Source of the DNA: Phytohabitans suffuscus | GTDB taxonomy: Bacteria > Actinomycetota > Actinomycetes > Mycobacteriales > Micromonosporaceae | Reading direction: 5' to 3' | Assembly (NCBI RefSeq): GCF_011764565.1 | Contig: NZ_AP022871.1 | Span: forward strand, 4,216,320-4,280,319 | Length of the DNA: 64,000 bases | Shown: piece after piece, positions 45,932 to 55,665 of the stretch | How the letters are laid out: each line of letters opens with the position of its first letter | How positions within the stretch are numbered: the stretch's first letter is position 1 | Made by a program: the position numbers and the translations under genes | The notes under the pieces: model-generated | Databases searched by the model: none | Seen by the model: only the letters and a program-made list of their open reading frames with translations | What the model was told of the DNA's origin: nothing

Positions 45932-48018
45932 ATGTCCCAGGCGTTGACCCACTCGTCCTGGACGTTCGAGCACCAGTCAGAGATTGCCCGAGCCGGCCAG
46001 CGGAGCAACCAGGTGCTCGGGCTAGTCGGCTCGCACGTGCTGGAGTACGAGCACGCCTCGCAGTGGCCCGCTGGGCGGTCGTCGAGCGCCCGGACACTCT
46101 CCTACTGGTCACTTCGCCCAACGACGCGTACGAGCGGGCCTGCCGGTGGGCCGACCTCACCAACGGTCTACTGCTCGGAGCTGGCCAAACTCTCATGGGC
46201 ACCTCACCCGAGATCACGGCGAACACGTTCCAGGCCGTCATGGCTGCCGTGTACCTCGGCAAGCGGCGTCCGGCCACGCTTGCGTCCGACTGGCCGCCCG
46301 CATGGCGGCCGGTCTGGCAAATGATCGCGCCGGGTCGCGCACGGGACCTCGACGACACTACCCGCCTGCAACGGGCCGCCAACAAGCTGCGATTGGACAT
46401 CGCATACGAGGTTGAGTCATCCGGTCCGAACCACCAGGCCGTCTTCGTCGCCACTGCGATCCTGACTAGCTCGCTGCTCCGTGACACGGTACGCGTCACC
46501 GGCGAGGCCACCTCAGGAAAGACAGCCGCAAGACACAAGGCTTCCCGGCGCATGCTCGACATCCTCGCCAGCTCCGGCGGCGAGATTCCGGATGACAGCC
46601 ACGCGGTCAAGCGGCTGGTTCTGGCGCAGCAGGCGTCGATCCTCGCATCCGACAACCCGCCGATCGCCGCATGGACGGCGTCCAGACAGTTCGGCCTTCA
46701 CCTCATCCAGAGCCCAGACGAGTTGCTCGCCTGGGCCGGCCAGGTGGACCAGCACCTGCAGGGGCAATCCAGTCCACAGCTGGTGGCCGGCCTGACTAAC
46801 GCCTTCCGACGGGCTCGGAGACTTGCCGACACACGAGAGCCGGCAATCGACGCCGAGCTGCTGGAGACACTGAATGCAATCGCGGCCGTCGGCGAACCAG
46901 CCGGTCTGGACCGGACGATCACCGACCGGATCGTCCGGCTCTGCCAGCTCTTCCGGTGCATGGGCGCGGACGAGCCCGACACCGACCTGGCGCAACTTGC
47001 CCGCGAGTGGGACACCCTCCACAGGGGACGGCTGACGCTCAACGGGCCAACGCCGGCGACAATGCTGACAGCACGCGAACGCGCTGTCCTAGACGCCGCA
47101 GCCAACACCATGGTCCGCTCCGGCGGCCTCGCGACCGCCAGGGTGGTAGACGAACACCCGCTGCGGGTGCACTTCACGGGCACGACGGAGCCCGACGTCG
47201 CACACGCCTACGCGCTGTGGTCCGCCGTCACCTGGTCAGCTGTTATGCGCCCTGTCCCGGGGGGCGTCGAGGTCGAGATCGCCAGGCCGACAATCCAGCT
47301 GAACGACGGGCCCGTCAGCCGGGCCGCGTTCGCCGCGCTGCACCACCGCCCGGACCCATTCCGCCGGCGGGTGGCCGACGTGCTACACGACATCAAGAAC
47401 CATGCGAGCGCGTCGCGCCAGGCCGCTAGTGCGGTAGCGGCAACCCCAGCCGACCACCACGAACAGCAGGCCGATGCGTACCGGCACCTGGAACGGATGC
47501 AGCGGCTGGCGCTTAGCCTGACCGCAGTGACCTCGGTGCCGGACGTCGCGGCCCGCAGCGAAGTGGATCTCGGGCCATTCATCCGACAGTACGCCCGCGA
47601 CCTGCTGACCCGCCTGCCTAACCGGGTCGGACTGGATACGCCGGCGACGGACGCCGCCGCCCGAGCCGCCATCGACGAGCGCTCGCTGGGACTCATCTTG
47701 GACAACCTGACCGCGAACGCGGTGGAGGCCATAGCACGAGGCGGCCGCATCCGAATGGACTGGGCCGTAGACGAGGAGAGCGCGATCATCGAGGTCGCCG
47801 ACGACGGCCCAGGCATCGGCGCCGATGTAGTCGCCGCACTTGACTCCGGCGCCCGGATCCGCACCACAAAACAGGGCGGCAGCGGCGTCGGTCTGCTGTC
47901 GGTCCAGTCACTCCTGCAGCGAGTCGGCGGGCAACTCGCGTGCATCCCATCGCCGGCCGGAACCAAGTGGCACGTCCGGCTTCCGCTGACGGCCGCTACC
48001 GAGGAGACGGACGAATGA
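45932..48018 (+). CDS. Pseudo-RNase III/dsRBD sensor kinase, C-terminal part with histidine kinase
   Basis: Continues with a second RNase III-like domain (MSQALTHSSWTFEHQSEIAR, RSNQVLGLVGSHVLEYEH). After a one-base shift near 46075 come GAGQTLMGTSPEITANTFQA and VMAAVYLG. The canonical catalytic residues are replaced (GS for GD, N and Q for D and E). A second dsRBD-like domain spans about 46355-46570 (LRLDIAYEVESSGPNHQAVF, TSGKTAARHKASRRML). After 250 residues of unassigned sequence comes a kinase: phosphoacceptor VLHDIKNHAS near 47388 and HATPase motifs LDNLTANAVEAI, VADDGPGIG, GGSGVGLLSVQ. The stop overlaps the response regulator start (ATGA). The predicted role is sensing of structured RNA and phosphorylation of that regulator. 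Confidence 0.72.
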
Positions 48019-49204
48019 CTCCACAGCTAGCCGACGTACACATACTGGTCGCCGACGACCAGCCGGACGTCGCCCGAACGTTGTGCCGGCCGATCGAGCG
48101 GGCCGGTGCGCTCCTCCACTTCGTCAACAGTGGGACCGCCGCGCTGGAGACAGCCACCGGCAGACCGTACGACCTGATGATCGTAGACCTGAAAATGCCG
48201 CCGGACGACTGGGGCGGCCTGTGGCTCCTCGACCGTCTGAAGGCCGAGGGCGTGCGCACCCCAGCGCTGGTGCTGTCCGGCGAGGGCTCGAAGGAGCAGA
48301 CCATCCGCGCCACACGCCTTGGCGCCGCCGACTGGGTCGACAAGGACGACGCAGGCACCGAATTGCTCGACCGCTGCGCCGAATTGCATAGCAAATGCCA
48401 AGCCCAGGCCCTAGAGGAGGCGATCGGACGGCTCCCCACACCATTGGCGGCCCACTTCGACCGGTACAGGCGGGCCACCAATGTGGACCGGCAGGTCAGT
48501 GCCGGCCTTGCGACGTTGGAGGCGGTGCTGCGCTTCGCGGCCGTGGTCGGGCTGGCCACCACACCGCCCGCACCCCTGGCAGGAGTTGCCGCCGCACAGC
48601 TCGCTCGGCCCAGCATGGGCACTTGGCTAACCGTTTGCACGCGGCTGGGGAGCCTTGCCGGCGCGGGCGACGAGTTCACCCGCCTGCTCGCCTGCCTCAT
48701 TCCGCGCGGTGCCGTACAACGTGTGCAGGATCTGGTCAACCTACGCAACGGGATCGCGCACGGTCGTACGACGCCCACCGCCGCCCATGCCGATCAGCTC
48801 GACGGGCTGCTCCGCCGATTCGGGGCCCGGGCCGCCGCGTTCTGGCGCGGCGACATCGGGGTAGCGACGACGATGACGTACGACGGGTCGGCGTTCCAGG
48901 CGGACTTTGACCGGCTTCGCGGAACCGGCGGCCCGATCGCATCTACCCTGGCGACAGCCGAGCCCCCACGACCGGCCAGGTGTTCCTGCTGCCATACGCC
49001 GGAGTGCCGGTAACGCTCTCGCCATGGCTCGTCGCCGAACGCGCACCAGACGCCGATGCGTACCACTGCTTCCAGTTCGACGGCTCGGAAGCCCGCCCCA
49101 CCACCGCCTCGCCGCTGCGGTACTCCAACGGTGGCGACCCGGCCGGCCCGACGCCGCCCTCGTCTATCGCGACATGGCAGGCAGCCGAGCCCTGGGTGCA
49201 GTAG
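48015..49204 (+). CDS. Response regulator with C-terminal HEPN-like domain (late frameshift)
   Basis: The receiver domain has acidic DDQ in HILVADDQPDVAR, the phosphoacceptor Asp in LMIVDLKMPP, Ser in LVLSGEGSKE and Lys in ADWVDKDDA. After a linker, a helical domain of about 150 residues contains VQDLVNLRNGIAHGRTT, an Rx4H motif (Arg about residue 244) with Asn after the Arg, the signature of HEPN ribonucleases and HEPN-like domains. No DNA-binding output domain is present. Near 48965 a run of five C shifts the frame; the alternative frame continues TTGQVFLLPYAGVPVTLSPW to 49204 and looks genuine. The start overlaps the kinase stop (ATGA). Likely the effector of the phosphorelay. Confidence 0.75.
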
Positions 49205-49502
49205 CGGCCCGATCCTGGATTGGGCACCCTCGCGGTGGGCAGCTCGCGAGTTCCAAGATGGCGTCCTTGGCGACCATATCGGTGCCGACGCATCCGTACG
49301 CCGTGTCTATCCACACCCACATGTCCGCGAATGCGTCGTCGCCCTACGCCAGACGCACCAGGGTGCAACCCCGCCGCGAACCTCAAGTGATGGCTTCGGC
49401 TGCGGCCTGTGCGAGTTCCGGCAGGACACAGCACACCGCAGGAGTGTGTCACGACGTCCTTGTCGGCCCATGGCGAGCACCTCCAGGTTCACGCACGAAC
49501 GG
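49205..49502. other. Intergenic between convergent genes
   Basis: About 300 bases between the response regulator and the leftward HNH gene; no gene or repeat recognised. Confidence 0.4.
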
Positions 49503-50456
49503 TCAGGCGGCTTTGAAGACCGTGTCCAGGTGCCACTCGAGGAACTCCCGGTTCGGCCTGTCAGCACGCCGTTCCGGCACGGCAATGAGCTGACCGGCAC
49601 GGGAGTAGAACTGTTCCCCGTTGCCGAACTCCGTGCGTAGCCGCGGGCTGACCAGTAGCCGGTGCTTCGGATCCACGCCCAGGTACCCGCGGTCGTAGAG
49701 CGTGTGCACATCCGAGCGCAGCAGCAGACCGTTGTCTAGCCGGTGCTCGCCGCCCTCCGGTAGTGGTCGGATATGAGCGGCCTGGAGGACCGGCCTGATC
49801 CTGCCGCCGGTGACCGCGCAGCGGTGGTGGTAGGCGCTGAGGACGACGGCTTGGAATGATTGCTGTCCGAGCCGCTGTGGCGTCAGGCGCGCATCCCCGT
49901 ACACGGGCCCGGACCGATGCCATGGCGTGCCGAGATCTACTTCGATCGGGCCGCCGACCAGGCGGGCCAGCAACTCGGCAAAGTAGCCCTCGAAGGAACG
50001 CACCGCCAGGTCGTAGCCTTTGCCCTGCACGATGTTCGGTGCGAACTCGGGCGGAGGGTCAGCCAACGCGTCCTGGGAGAAGAAGACGACGTCGCGGACG
50101 AAGACGCATCCGATCACTGGGTCCTCGCGGGATTGGATCGGCACCCGCCGGTACTGGCCGACCCGAGCGCGCATCTGTTCAAGGCTGTCGACACCGTTTG
50201 CTTCGGCAAACAGCTCCCACGCCGTCGAGATCGGCAACTGCGCGAAGCCGCTGTAGAAACCGCCTCCGACGACGCGGTTGTCCGGGTAGTGGGTCTTGAA
50301 GAAGAACGGCTCACCGGGAGTCAAGACTCGGAACTCGCGTCCGCCTCCCGGCCGCCAGAAGTTGACCTCGGCGAGGGACGGACGAGCGGCCAGGAATCGG
50401 TACCAGTCGCCGTCCGTGACCCCAACATAGGCCTTCACGCCGGCAGTCTGCACCAC
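49503..50456 (-). CDS. HNH restriction endonuclease with PUA/EVE-like N-terminal domain
   Basis: 317 residues. The N-terminal 150 residues (YVGVTDGDWYRFLA, GEPFFFKTHYPDNRVVGGGF) resemble PUA-superfamily EVE/ASCH-type modified-base readers. The C-terminal domain is HNH_2-like: CAVTGGRIRPVLQAAHIRPL with the catalytic His, then HRLDNGLLLRSDVHTLYDRG with Asn and His. This pairing suggests a modification-dependent (type IV) restriction enzyme. The reader assignment is moderate, the HNH firm. ATG at 50456 is the first in frame. It lies between the phosphorelay and the HsdM-like methylase. Confidence 0.8.
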   Translation of the reverse strand: MVQTAGVKAYVGVTDGDWYRFLAARPSLAEVNFWRPGGGREFRVLTPGEPFFFKTHYPDNRVVGGGFYSGFAQLPISTAWELFAEANGVDSLEQMRARVGQYRRVPIQSREDPVIGCVFVRDVVFFSQDALADPPPEFAPNIVQGKGYDLAVRSFEGYFAELLARLVGGPIEVDLGTPWHRSGPVYGDARLTPQRLGQQSFQAVVLSAYHHRCAVTGGRIRPVLQAAHIRPLPEGGEHRLDNGLLLRSDVHTLYDRGYLGVDPKHRLLVSPRLRTEFGNGEQFYSRAGQLIAVPERRADRPNREFLEWHLDTVFKAA

Positions 50457-50659
50457 GCAACCTCAGTACGCCAGCACGCCGTCGCGAGAGTCCCATCAAG
50501 CCGGGCAACATGACCGAAGTGACGGGAACTCACGCTGGCCGGGCCGCGGGTACGTCTTCGCCACGCCAAGCCCGGGCGGACATACCTGCGGCTTCCTTCT
50601 TGGCACGGCCGAGGCCCGGAGCGCCGGTAGGCGGGCAGTCACCGCCTGAGCACGAAGGC

Positions 50660-50735
50660 GGTGCCGCGATTCACCCAACCCAGAAGCCCGTCGAGCTGCT
50701 CTACCTGCTCAGCTGTTTCCGATGTTCGCCCAACG
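50660..50735 (+). pseudogene. Tiny remnant of a beta-class DNA methyltransferase
   Basis: The reading AIHPTQKPVELLYLLSCF is the motif preceding the SAM pocket in N4/N6 DNA methylases (HPTQKP.EL). No further methylase sequence is present on either side, so about 25 codons survive from a lost gene between two restriction-related genes. Confidence 0.6.
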
Positions 50736-50757
50736 GCTGGTGAAGGTCACGAGCGCC

Positions 50758-53700
50758 TCACGGGCTCCCCTCGCCGTTGTCGTCATGCTGCTCTGGCTCC
50801 GCGTATGTGATCTCCAGCTGGTGCTCCTCCAGGCTGCGCAAGATCAGGGACTCGTCCCGGGCCTGATTGAGCAGGAAGAGTTCGCGCGTTCGGCACTCCC
50901 GGCAGAGACTCACGGCTGCGAGCGGCCAGAGGTCGATCGGTGTGCCGCCGGGAACGCTGTCCACGTAGACGCGGTCGGGTTTCAACGGATAGGTGCTCGG
51001 TCGCTCGAAGGGCTCCCAACTCGGGTGGCTGCCGCGGAGTCGCAGGCCCACGATCCGGTACGACGACTCATCCAGGTACTCGCACCGCTCCACCCAGTCC
51101 CAGGGGTTGCTGGAGAGCCAGTTGACCGCGGTGATGACGGAGACGACGTGGGGTTCCAGCTTCTCGACGTCTTCCTTCAACTCGTGGCTGGCCCGGATTC
51201 CATGGGAGTGATGTGAGTCGTTCCTAAAGTCTTTGATGTATGTAAGCCTCGCCCGGGCGCCGTCGGGCGGGCGAAGACGGGACAGCTCTGGAAGCTTGGG
51301 CGTAGCGATCTCATCGGCAAACTTGCTGATGACGGTCAGCCATGTTCCGAAGGTAGCGCCGGTGCGGAACTGCTTTCGCAGAGGCTTGGGGAAGCCGTCG
51401 TGGGCGGTTATCTCGGCGAGTGCGAGGATTCCGAGGACTCGCGCCACTCCTTCGCCCAGCTTGAGGAGGCCGTCCTTCTGCTCGGCCGGATGGGCGCTGA
51501 TTCGATATCGTCGGGCTAGTGCAGAAATGTGAAATGGATAGCTCCACTCGGCCCGCCAGATCGGATCCTCGACTGGGCGTACGAGTTCGGCGACCAATCG
51601 CGCCTCGTATGTGGTGGAGCGTATTTTGTTACGCAGGCGCCCGATGTCGACTTCGGTGTTGTCGAAGACGTTTGGCAGGATGCTCAGCGCTGCGTCTTGT
51701 ATCTTGCGTCGCGCGTCTTGGATATCCTCGAGAAAGTCCTCCATCTCGCTGTCGAGGAGGTCGACAGGTACCTGCGTGTTCAGCACATCGCGCGGGTTGG
51801 CGAAAAGTGGCTTATCCTTGTGTGAATTCAGCCACTCACACAGAGTTCGGCCGTTGCGCTGGAGTGGATGCAGCACGAACATGTCCGTGACGGCCTCACC
51901 GAAATTCTGGGGGAGCAGGCGCCAATTGCCCGGCCGCCCGACAAGATCGCCGCCCCGGCACAGGGTCAGGGGCGTGGTGTCGGCGGGTGCGTTCGGCAGC
52001 TCCACCGCAGAGCCAGCGGTGTGCAGATCCTGCGCTTTCAAGTAGGGTCTGATGTTGGCATCGCCGTCCCCGCTCGGAATGACCACTTTCGCCGTTTCCA
52101 GGCGGGCGAAGCGCCGGAGGTGGTCAAAGGAGCCGGCGAGCTCCGGAACGAAGAAGTGGGTGAGCGCGATTTCGTAGCCGATCCGGGTCTCGGTTTTCTC
52201 GATCCAGGCGTCAGGAAATCGGGGGTGCACCTCCCGTTCCAGGTGGTCTTCCGGACTCACGTGCAGGGGAAGGCTTACCAGTTCGCGCAACTCCAGGTCC
52301 GACTCGATCGACCCGCCGGTACGCTGGACTTCTCCGTCTACATCCCGAACCCCGATGGTTCTGCGAACCAAGTTCTCAAACGACGTTCCGGTAGGCCAGC
52401 GCTGCTTACCTGCCTTCGCTGCGGCGCGCAGTGCCGCGAGTGCCTTGGCGCGGACTCCCCATGAGGACCCGATCAACGGGCGTAGGGCGGCAGCCAGACC
52501 TTCGGGATCCGTCGTTCTCCGGAAGGCGGAGGAATTGGACAGCTTATTCAGGCTCTCCGAGGTCAGTTCGAAACGAACCTTCAGCGGACGGTCAACCACG
52601 ATGGTGCGGTAGGCGAAATCTTCGTTGCGCAGAACGTGCACTCTGACATGCGACGGATGCTGCGGATCATTCGCGATGCCAGTCGCGCTTTCGTACATCT
52701 CGGTGACAGCGGCGATCTGCTCCGACGCGATGTACTTCCGTTTACCTCCCCGAGGACCGCGCATCTTCTGCCACTCGTCCCCGGCGTTCACTAGGACGAC
52801 CACGCCTTCGCGATCCGCAGCCTTGCGGTTGGTAAGGATCCAGAGATACGTGGCGATACCGGTGTTGTAGAATAGCTGGTCGGGCAGCGCTATGACGCCT
52901 TCGAGCAAGTCATTCTCCAGTATCCAGCGGCGGATCTCTGATTCGCCCGAGCCTGCCGCCCCGACGAACAGCGGTGAGCCGTTGAAGACGACGGCGAGGC
53001 GGCTGCCGCCGTCCTCGGGCCTCCTCATCTTCGAGATCATGTGCTGGAGGAACAGCAGTGACGAGTCATTGATTCGTGGCAGCCCGGCGCCGAACCGCCC
53101 GGCGAAGCCCCGCTCCGCCTCGGCCCTGACGAACGTCTCGATCTTCTTCCACTCCACGCCGAAGGGCGGGTCGGCGAGCATGTAGTCGAACTTCACGTCC
53201 CGGTACGCGTCTTGGCTGAGTGCGTTCCCTAGGGCGATGTTCTCGGGGTTGCCGCCCTTGACTATGATGTCGGAGCGGCAAATCGCATACGTCTCGCCGT
53301 TGAGCTCTTGGCCGTATACCGCGATCGTGGCGTCCGGGTTGCGCGCCTCGATATGTTCCTGCGCCCCGCTGAGCATCCCACCTGTGCCGCAGACCGGGTC
53401 GTAGACCGTGCGCACGATACCGGGTGCGTCCAGGGCGTCGTCGTCGGATGTGAGCAGAAGGCTGACCACGAGTCTGATGACGTCAGGTGGCGTGAAATGC
53501 TCACCGGCAGTCTCGCTGCTGATCTCGGAAAACTTCCGGATGAGCTCCTCGAAGATCAGTCCCATCTGCCGATTGCCGAACTCCTGCGACCGCAGGTCGA
53601 TGTCCGCGAACTTGGCGACCAACGGATACAACAGGCCAGCCTCGTCCAGTCGGCTGATCTGTGCGTCGAAGCCGTACCGTTCCAAGACGTCGGCCGCTCC

Positions 53701-54030
53701 GGGTGAGAATCCGCAGATGTACGACCGCAGGTTCCTGGCGATGGCATGCGGATCGGCCATCAACGCCCGAAAGCTCAGTGGGCTCGTGTTGTAGACGTTC
53801 AACCCGGCTGTCCTGCGAAGTATCGGATCCATGTCCCGGATGCCGGCATCGACAAGCTGCCGGTAGCGGTCAAGCACCGCCTGCCTGGTCGGCTCCAGAA
53901 CGCAGTCGAGGCGGCGCAATACGGTAAACGGCAAGATCACCCGGCCGTACTCGGACTGCTTATAGTCACCGCGCAGCAGGTTGGCGACCGACCAGATGAG
54001 CCCGCTCAGATCCTCGGCGTCGTCGGCCAC
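50758..54030 (-). CDS. HsdM-like N6-adenine methyltransferase with long C-terminal extension
   Basis: 1090 residues. The first 500 form a type I methylase subunit: helical HsdM N-terminus (YKQSEYGRVILPFTVLRRLD), SETAGEHFTPPDVIRLVV, SAM motif VYDPVCGTGGMLSGAQEHIE (about residue 210) and catalytic ADPPFGV (about 287). HsdM usually stops there. Here about 590 further residues follow, with a mostly helical domain carrying DFRNDSHHSHGIRASHELKE (an HEPN-like Rx4H, about 938) and a last CRECRTRELFLLNQAR knuckle. No hsdS or hsdR lies nearby, so recognition may reside in the extension. Stand-alone actinobacterial methylases of this size are known but uncharacterised. Confidence 0.85.
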   Translation of the reverse strand: MADDAEDLSGLIWSVANLLRGDYKQSEYGRVILPFTVLRRLDCVLEPTRQAVLDRYRQLVDAGIRDMDPILRRTAGLNVYNTSPLSFRALMADPHAIARNLRSYICGFSPGAADVLERYGFDAQISRLDEAGLLYPLVAKFADIDLRSQEFGNRQMGLIFEELIRKFSEISSETAGEHFTPPDVIRLVVSLLLTSDDDALDAPGIVRTVYDPVCGTGGMLSGAQEHIEARNPDATIAVYGQELNGETYAICRSDIIVKGGNPENIALGNALSQDAYRDVKFDYMLADPPFGVEWKKIETFVRAEAERGFAGRFGAGLPRINDSSLLFLQHMISKMRRPEDGGSRLAVVFNGSPLFVGAAGSGESEIRRWILENDLLEGVIALPDQLFYNTGIATYLWILTNRKAADREGVVVLVNAGDEWQKMRGPRGGKRKYIASEQIAAVTEMYESATGIANDPQHPSHVRVHVLRNEDFAYRTIVVDRPLKVRFELTSESLNKLSNSSAFRRTTDPEGLAAALRPLIGSSWGVRAKALAALRAAAKAGKQRWPTGTSFENLVRRTIGVRDVDGEVQRTGGSIESDLELRELVSLPLHVSPEDHLEREVHPRFPDAWIEKTETRIGYEIALTHFFVPELAGSFDHLRRFARLETAKVVIPSGDGDANIRPYLKAQDLHTAGSAVELPNAPADTTPLTLCRGGDLVGRPGNWRLLPQNFGEAVTDMFVLHPLQRNGRTLCEWLNSHKDKPLFANPRDVLNTQVPVDLLDSEMEDFLEDIQDARRKIQDAALSILPNVFDNTEVDIGRLRNKIRSTTYEARLVAELVRPVEDPIWRAEWSYPFHISALARRYRISAHPAEQKDGLLKLGEGVARVLGILALAEITAHDGFPKPLRKQFRTGATFGTWLTVISKFADEIATPKLPELSRLRPPDGARARLTYIKDFRNDSHHSHGIRASHELKEDVEKLEPHVVSVITAVNWLSSNPWDWVERCEYLDESSYRIVGLRLRGSHPSWEPFERPSTYPLKPDRVYVDSVPGGTPIDLWPLAAVSLCRECRTRELFLLNQARDESLILRSLEEHQLEITYAEPEQHDDNGEGSP

Positions 54031-54091
54031 ATGCCTCTCCCGCTGTTGCAGCTGTCTCCCGCCAGGCCTTCCGGCTCAGCGCAAAGCGCGG

Positions 54092-55156
54092 CGCCGCACC
54101 TACGCCAGCCACCTCCGCGCGCACCTCGTCCCGCACCTCGGCCACCTCTCGCTGGACCGGCTGCGTCCGGAGCACCTCCGGACCATGTTCGCCGACATCG
54201 AGGCCGCCAACGAGGCGATCCGCGCCGCCCGCCGCTCCACAAATCCAGCGGTGCGGGCGTCGGTGCGTGGCCGGCGGGTCACCGGCCCGGCCACCTGCCA
54301 CCGGATCCGGGCGGTGCTCCGGGTGGCGCTCAACGACGCGGTCGCCGACGGCCTGATTTCTAGCAATCCCGCCAGCCTGGTGAAGCTCCGGCCGGCGCGG
54401 CCGGCCCGGCCGCTGGTCCGGACCGAGCCGCGGGTGGACCGGTGGCGGAACACCGGCGAGATTCCCGGGCCGGTGATGGTGTGGACGCCTGAGCAGACCG
54501 GGAAATTTCTCGACCACGCTGCGGTACACGACCCTGAGCTGTATCCGCTGTTGCACCTGATCGCCTATCGCGGCCTGCGCCGCGGCGAGGCCGTCGGCCT
54601 GCGCGACGCGGACACCCAGCTCGACCGCGCCGAGATCGCCATCACCCATCAGATCACCGTCTCTGGTCGCGTAGTCCAACGGAAGCCGCCGAAGAGCGAG
54701 GCCGGCAACCGCGTCGTCGCGCTCGACACCGCCACGGTCGCCGTGCTGCGCGCATGCCGCGCCCGCCGACCGTCCAACAGCGACGGTGGCCTGTTCTTCG
54801 TCCGCGAGGACGGAGAGGCCTGGCACCCGGACACCGTCAGCCGCCGCTTCCGTCGGCTCGTGGCCGACGCGGGACTGCCGCAGGTCCGGCTTCACGGCCT
54901 GCGTCATGGCATCGCCACTCTCGCCTTGGCCGCCGGCGTCGACCTCAAAGTCGTCCAGTCCATCCTCGGCCACTCCACCATCACCCTGACCGCGAACACC
55001 TACACCAGCGTGTTACCGCAACTCGTGCAAGCAGCGGCCGAGGCCGTTGCCGCGGTCATCCAACGGGGACGTCGAGGCGCTTCAGGCGAAACAACCGTGA
55101 GGCAGTACGGTGATGGGGGTCGCACCGGCGGCCGACCGGGAGGACTGGTCGGATAA
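54092..55156 (+). pseudogene. Tyrosine integrase, C-terminal part (separated by inversion)
   Basis: From RRTYASHLRAHLVPHLGHLS onward this is the core-binding and catalytic portion of an integrase related to the one at 8.4-9.9 kb: AYRGLRRGEAVGLRD (Arg), KPPKSEAGNRVV, LHGLRHGIATLAL (box II), SILGHSTITLTANTYTS (His and Tyr). The N-terminal third is missing upstream and occurs instead on the opposite strand at 55230-55665. Without it the protein lacks arm-site binding. The start codons of the longer frame to 53981 lie in sequence antisense to the methylase promoter. Confidence 0.85.
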
Positions 55157-55229
55157 CTGCGAGGTCGCGCCGCTGCATAAACCCAGTTCACCAGCCGCGT
55201 GCTGCCCCAGCCCTTGCTGTGACCCCGGG

Positions 55230-55665
55230 GCGGGTGTTCTCGTCCACCGGCCGGACGGCCAGCCACCGCTCCAGATACACCGCGAGCGTGGTCGAGCTGG
55301 CAGGGGCCTGGCGGGCGTCGAGGTGGTGGCGGACCGCGTCGGCCGCCGGCAGTGGCCGGCGATGGCGGGTGATCTGGAGCAGCCTGGCCACCTCGGCGGC
55401 CGCAACGGGGTCGCCGCCGGCCAGGCGCAGCAAGGCCTTTGCGTGGTCCCGGGCGGCGAGCGCGTCGTGGTGGGTGCGGTAGCCTCCGCGGCGCAGCTGC
55501 TGGCGCCGGCCACACGGGTCGGGTGGCAGTTCGAGCCGGTAGTGCCAGGCGCCGTGGCTGGCACTCCAGGTCCCGTTCGGGCGGCGCAGCCAGGGGGCAC
55601 GGCCCGCCGCCGGTGCGGCAGCCGCACCGCTTGAACACGTGCCGCGACCCAGCCCTGGTGCGCAT
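55230..55665 (-). pseudogene. Tyrosine integrase, N-terminal part (separated by inversion)
   Basis: The ATG at 55665 gives MRTRAGSRHVFKRCGCRTGG, the Cys-rich start of this integrase group. After a one-base shift in a run of five G/C near 55600 follow LRRPNGTWSASHGAWHYRLE, ARDHAKALLRLAGGDPVAAA and VYLERWLAVRPVDENTR. Exactly where the homologue continues into its core-binding domain (TLRGYESHV in the 8.4-kb gene) the sequence departs. The missing continuation is on the + strand from 54092. Inverting about 54093-55230 would rebuild the gene. The att-like site lies 210 bp from this 5' end. Confidence 0.8.
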
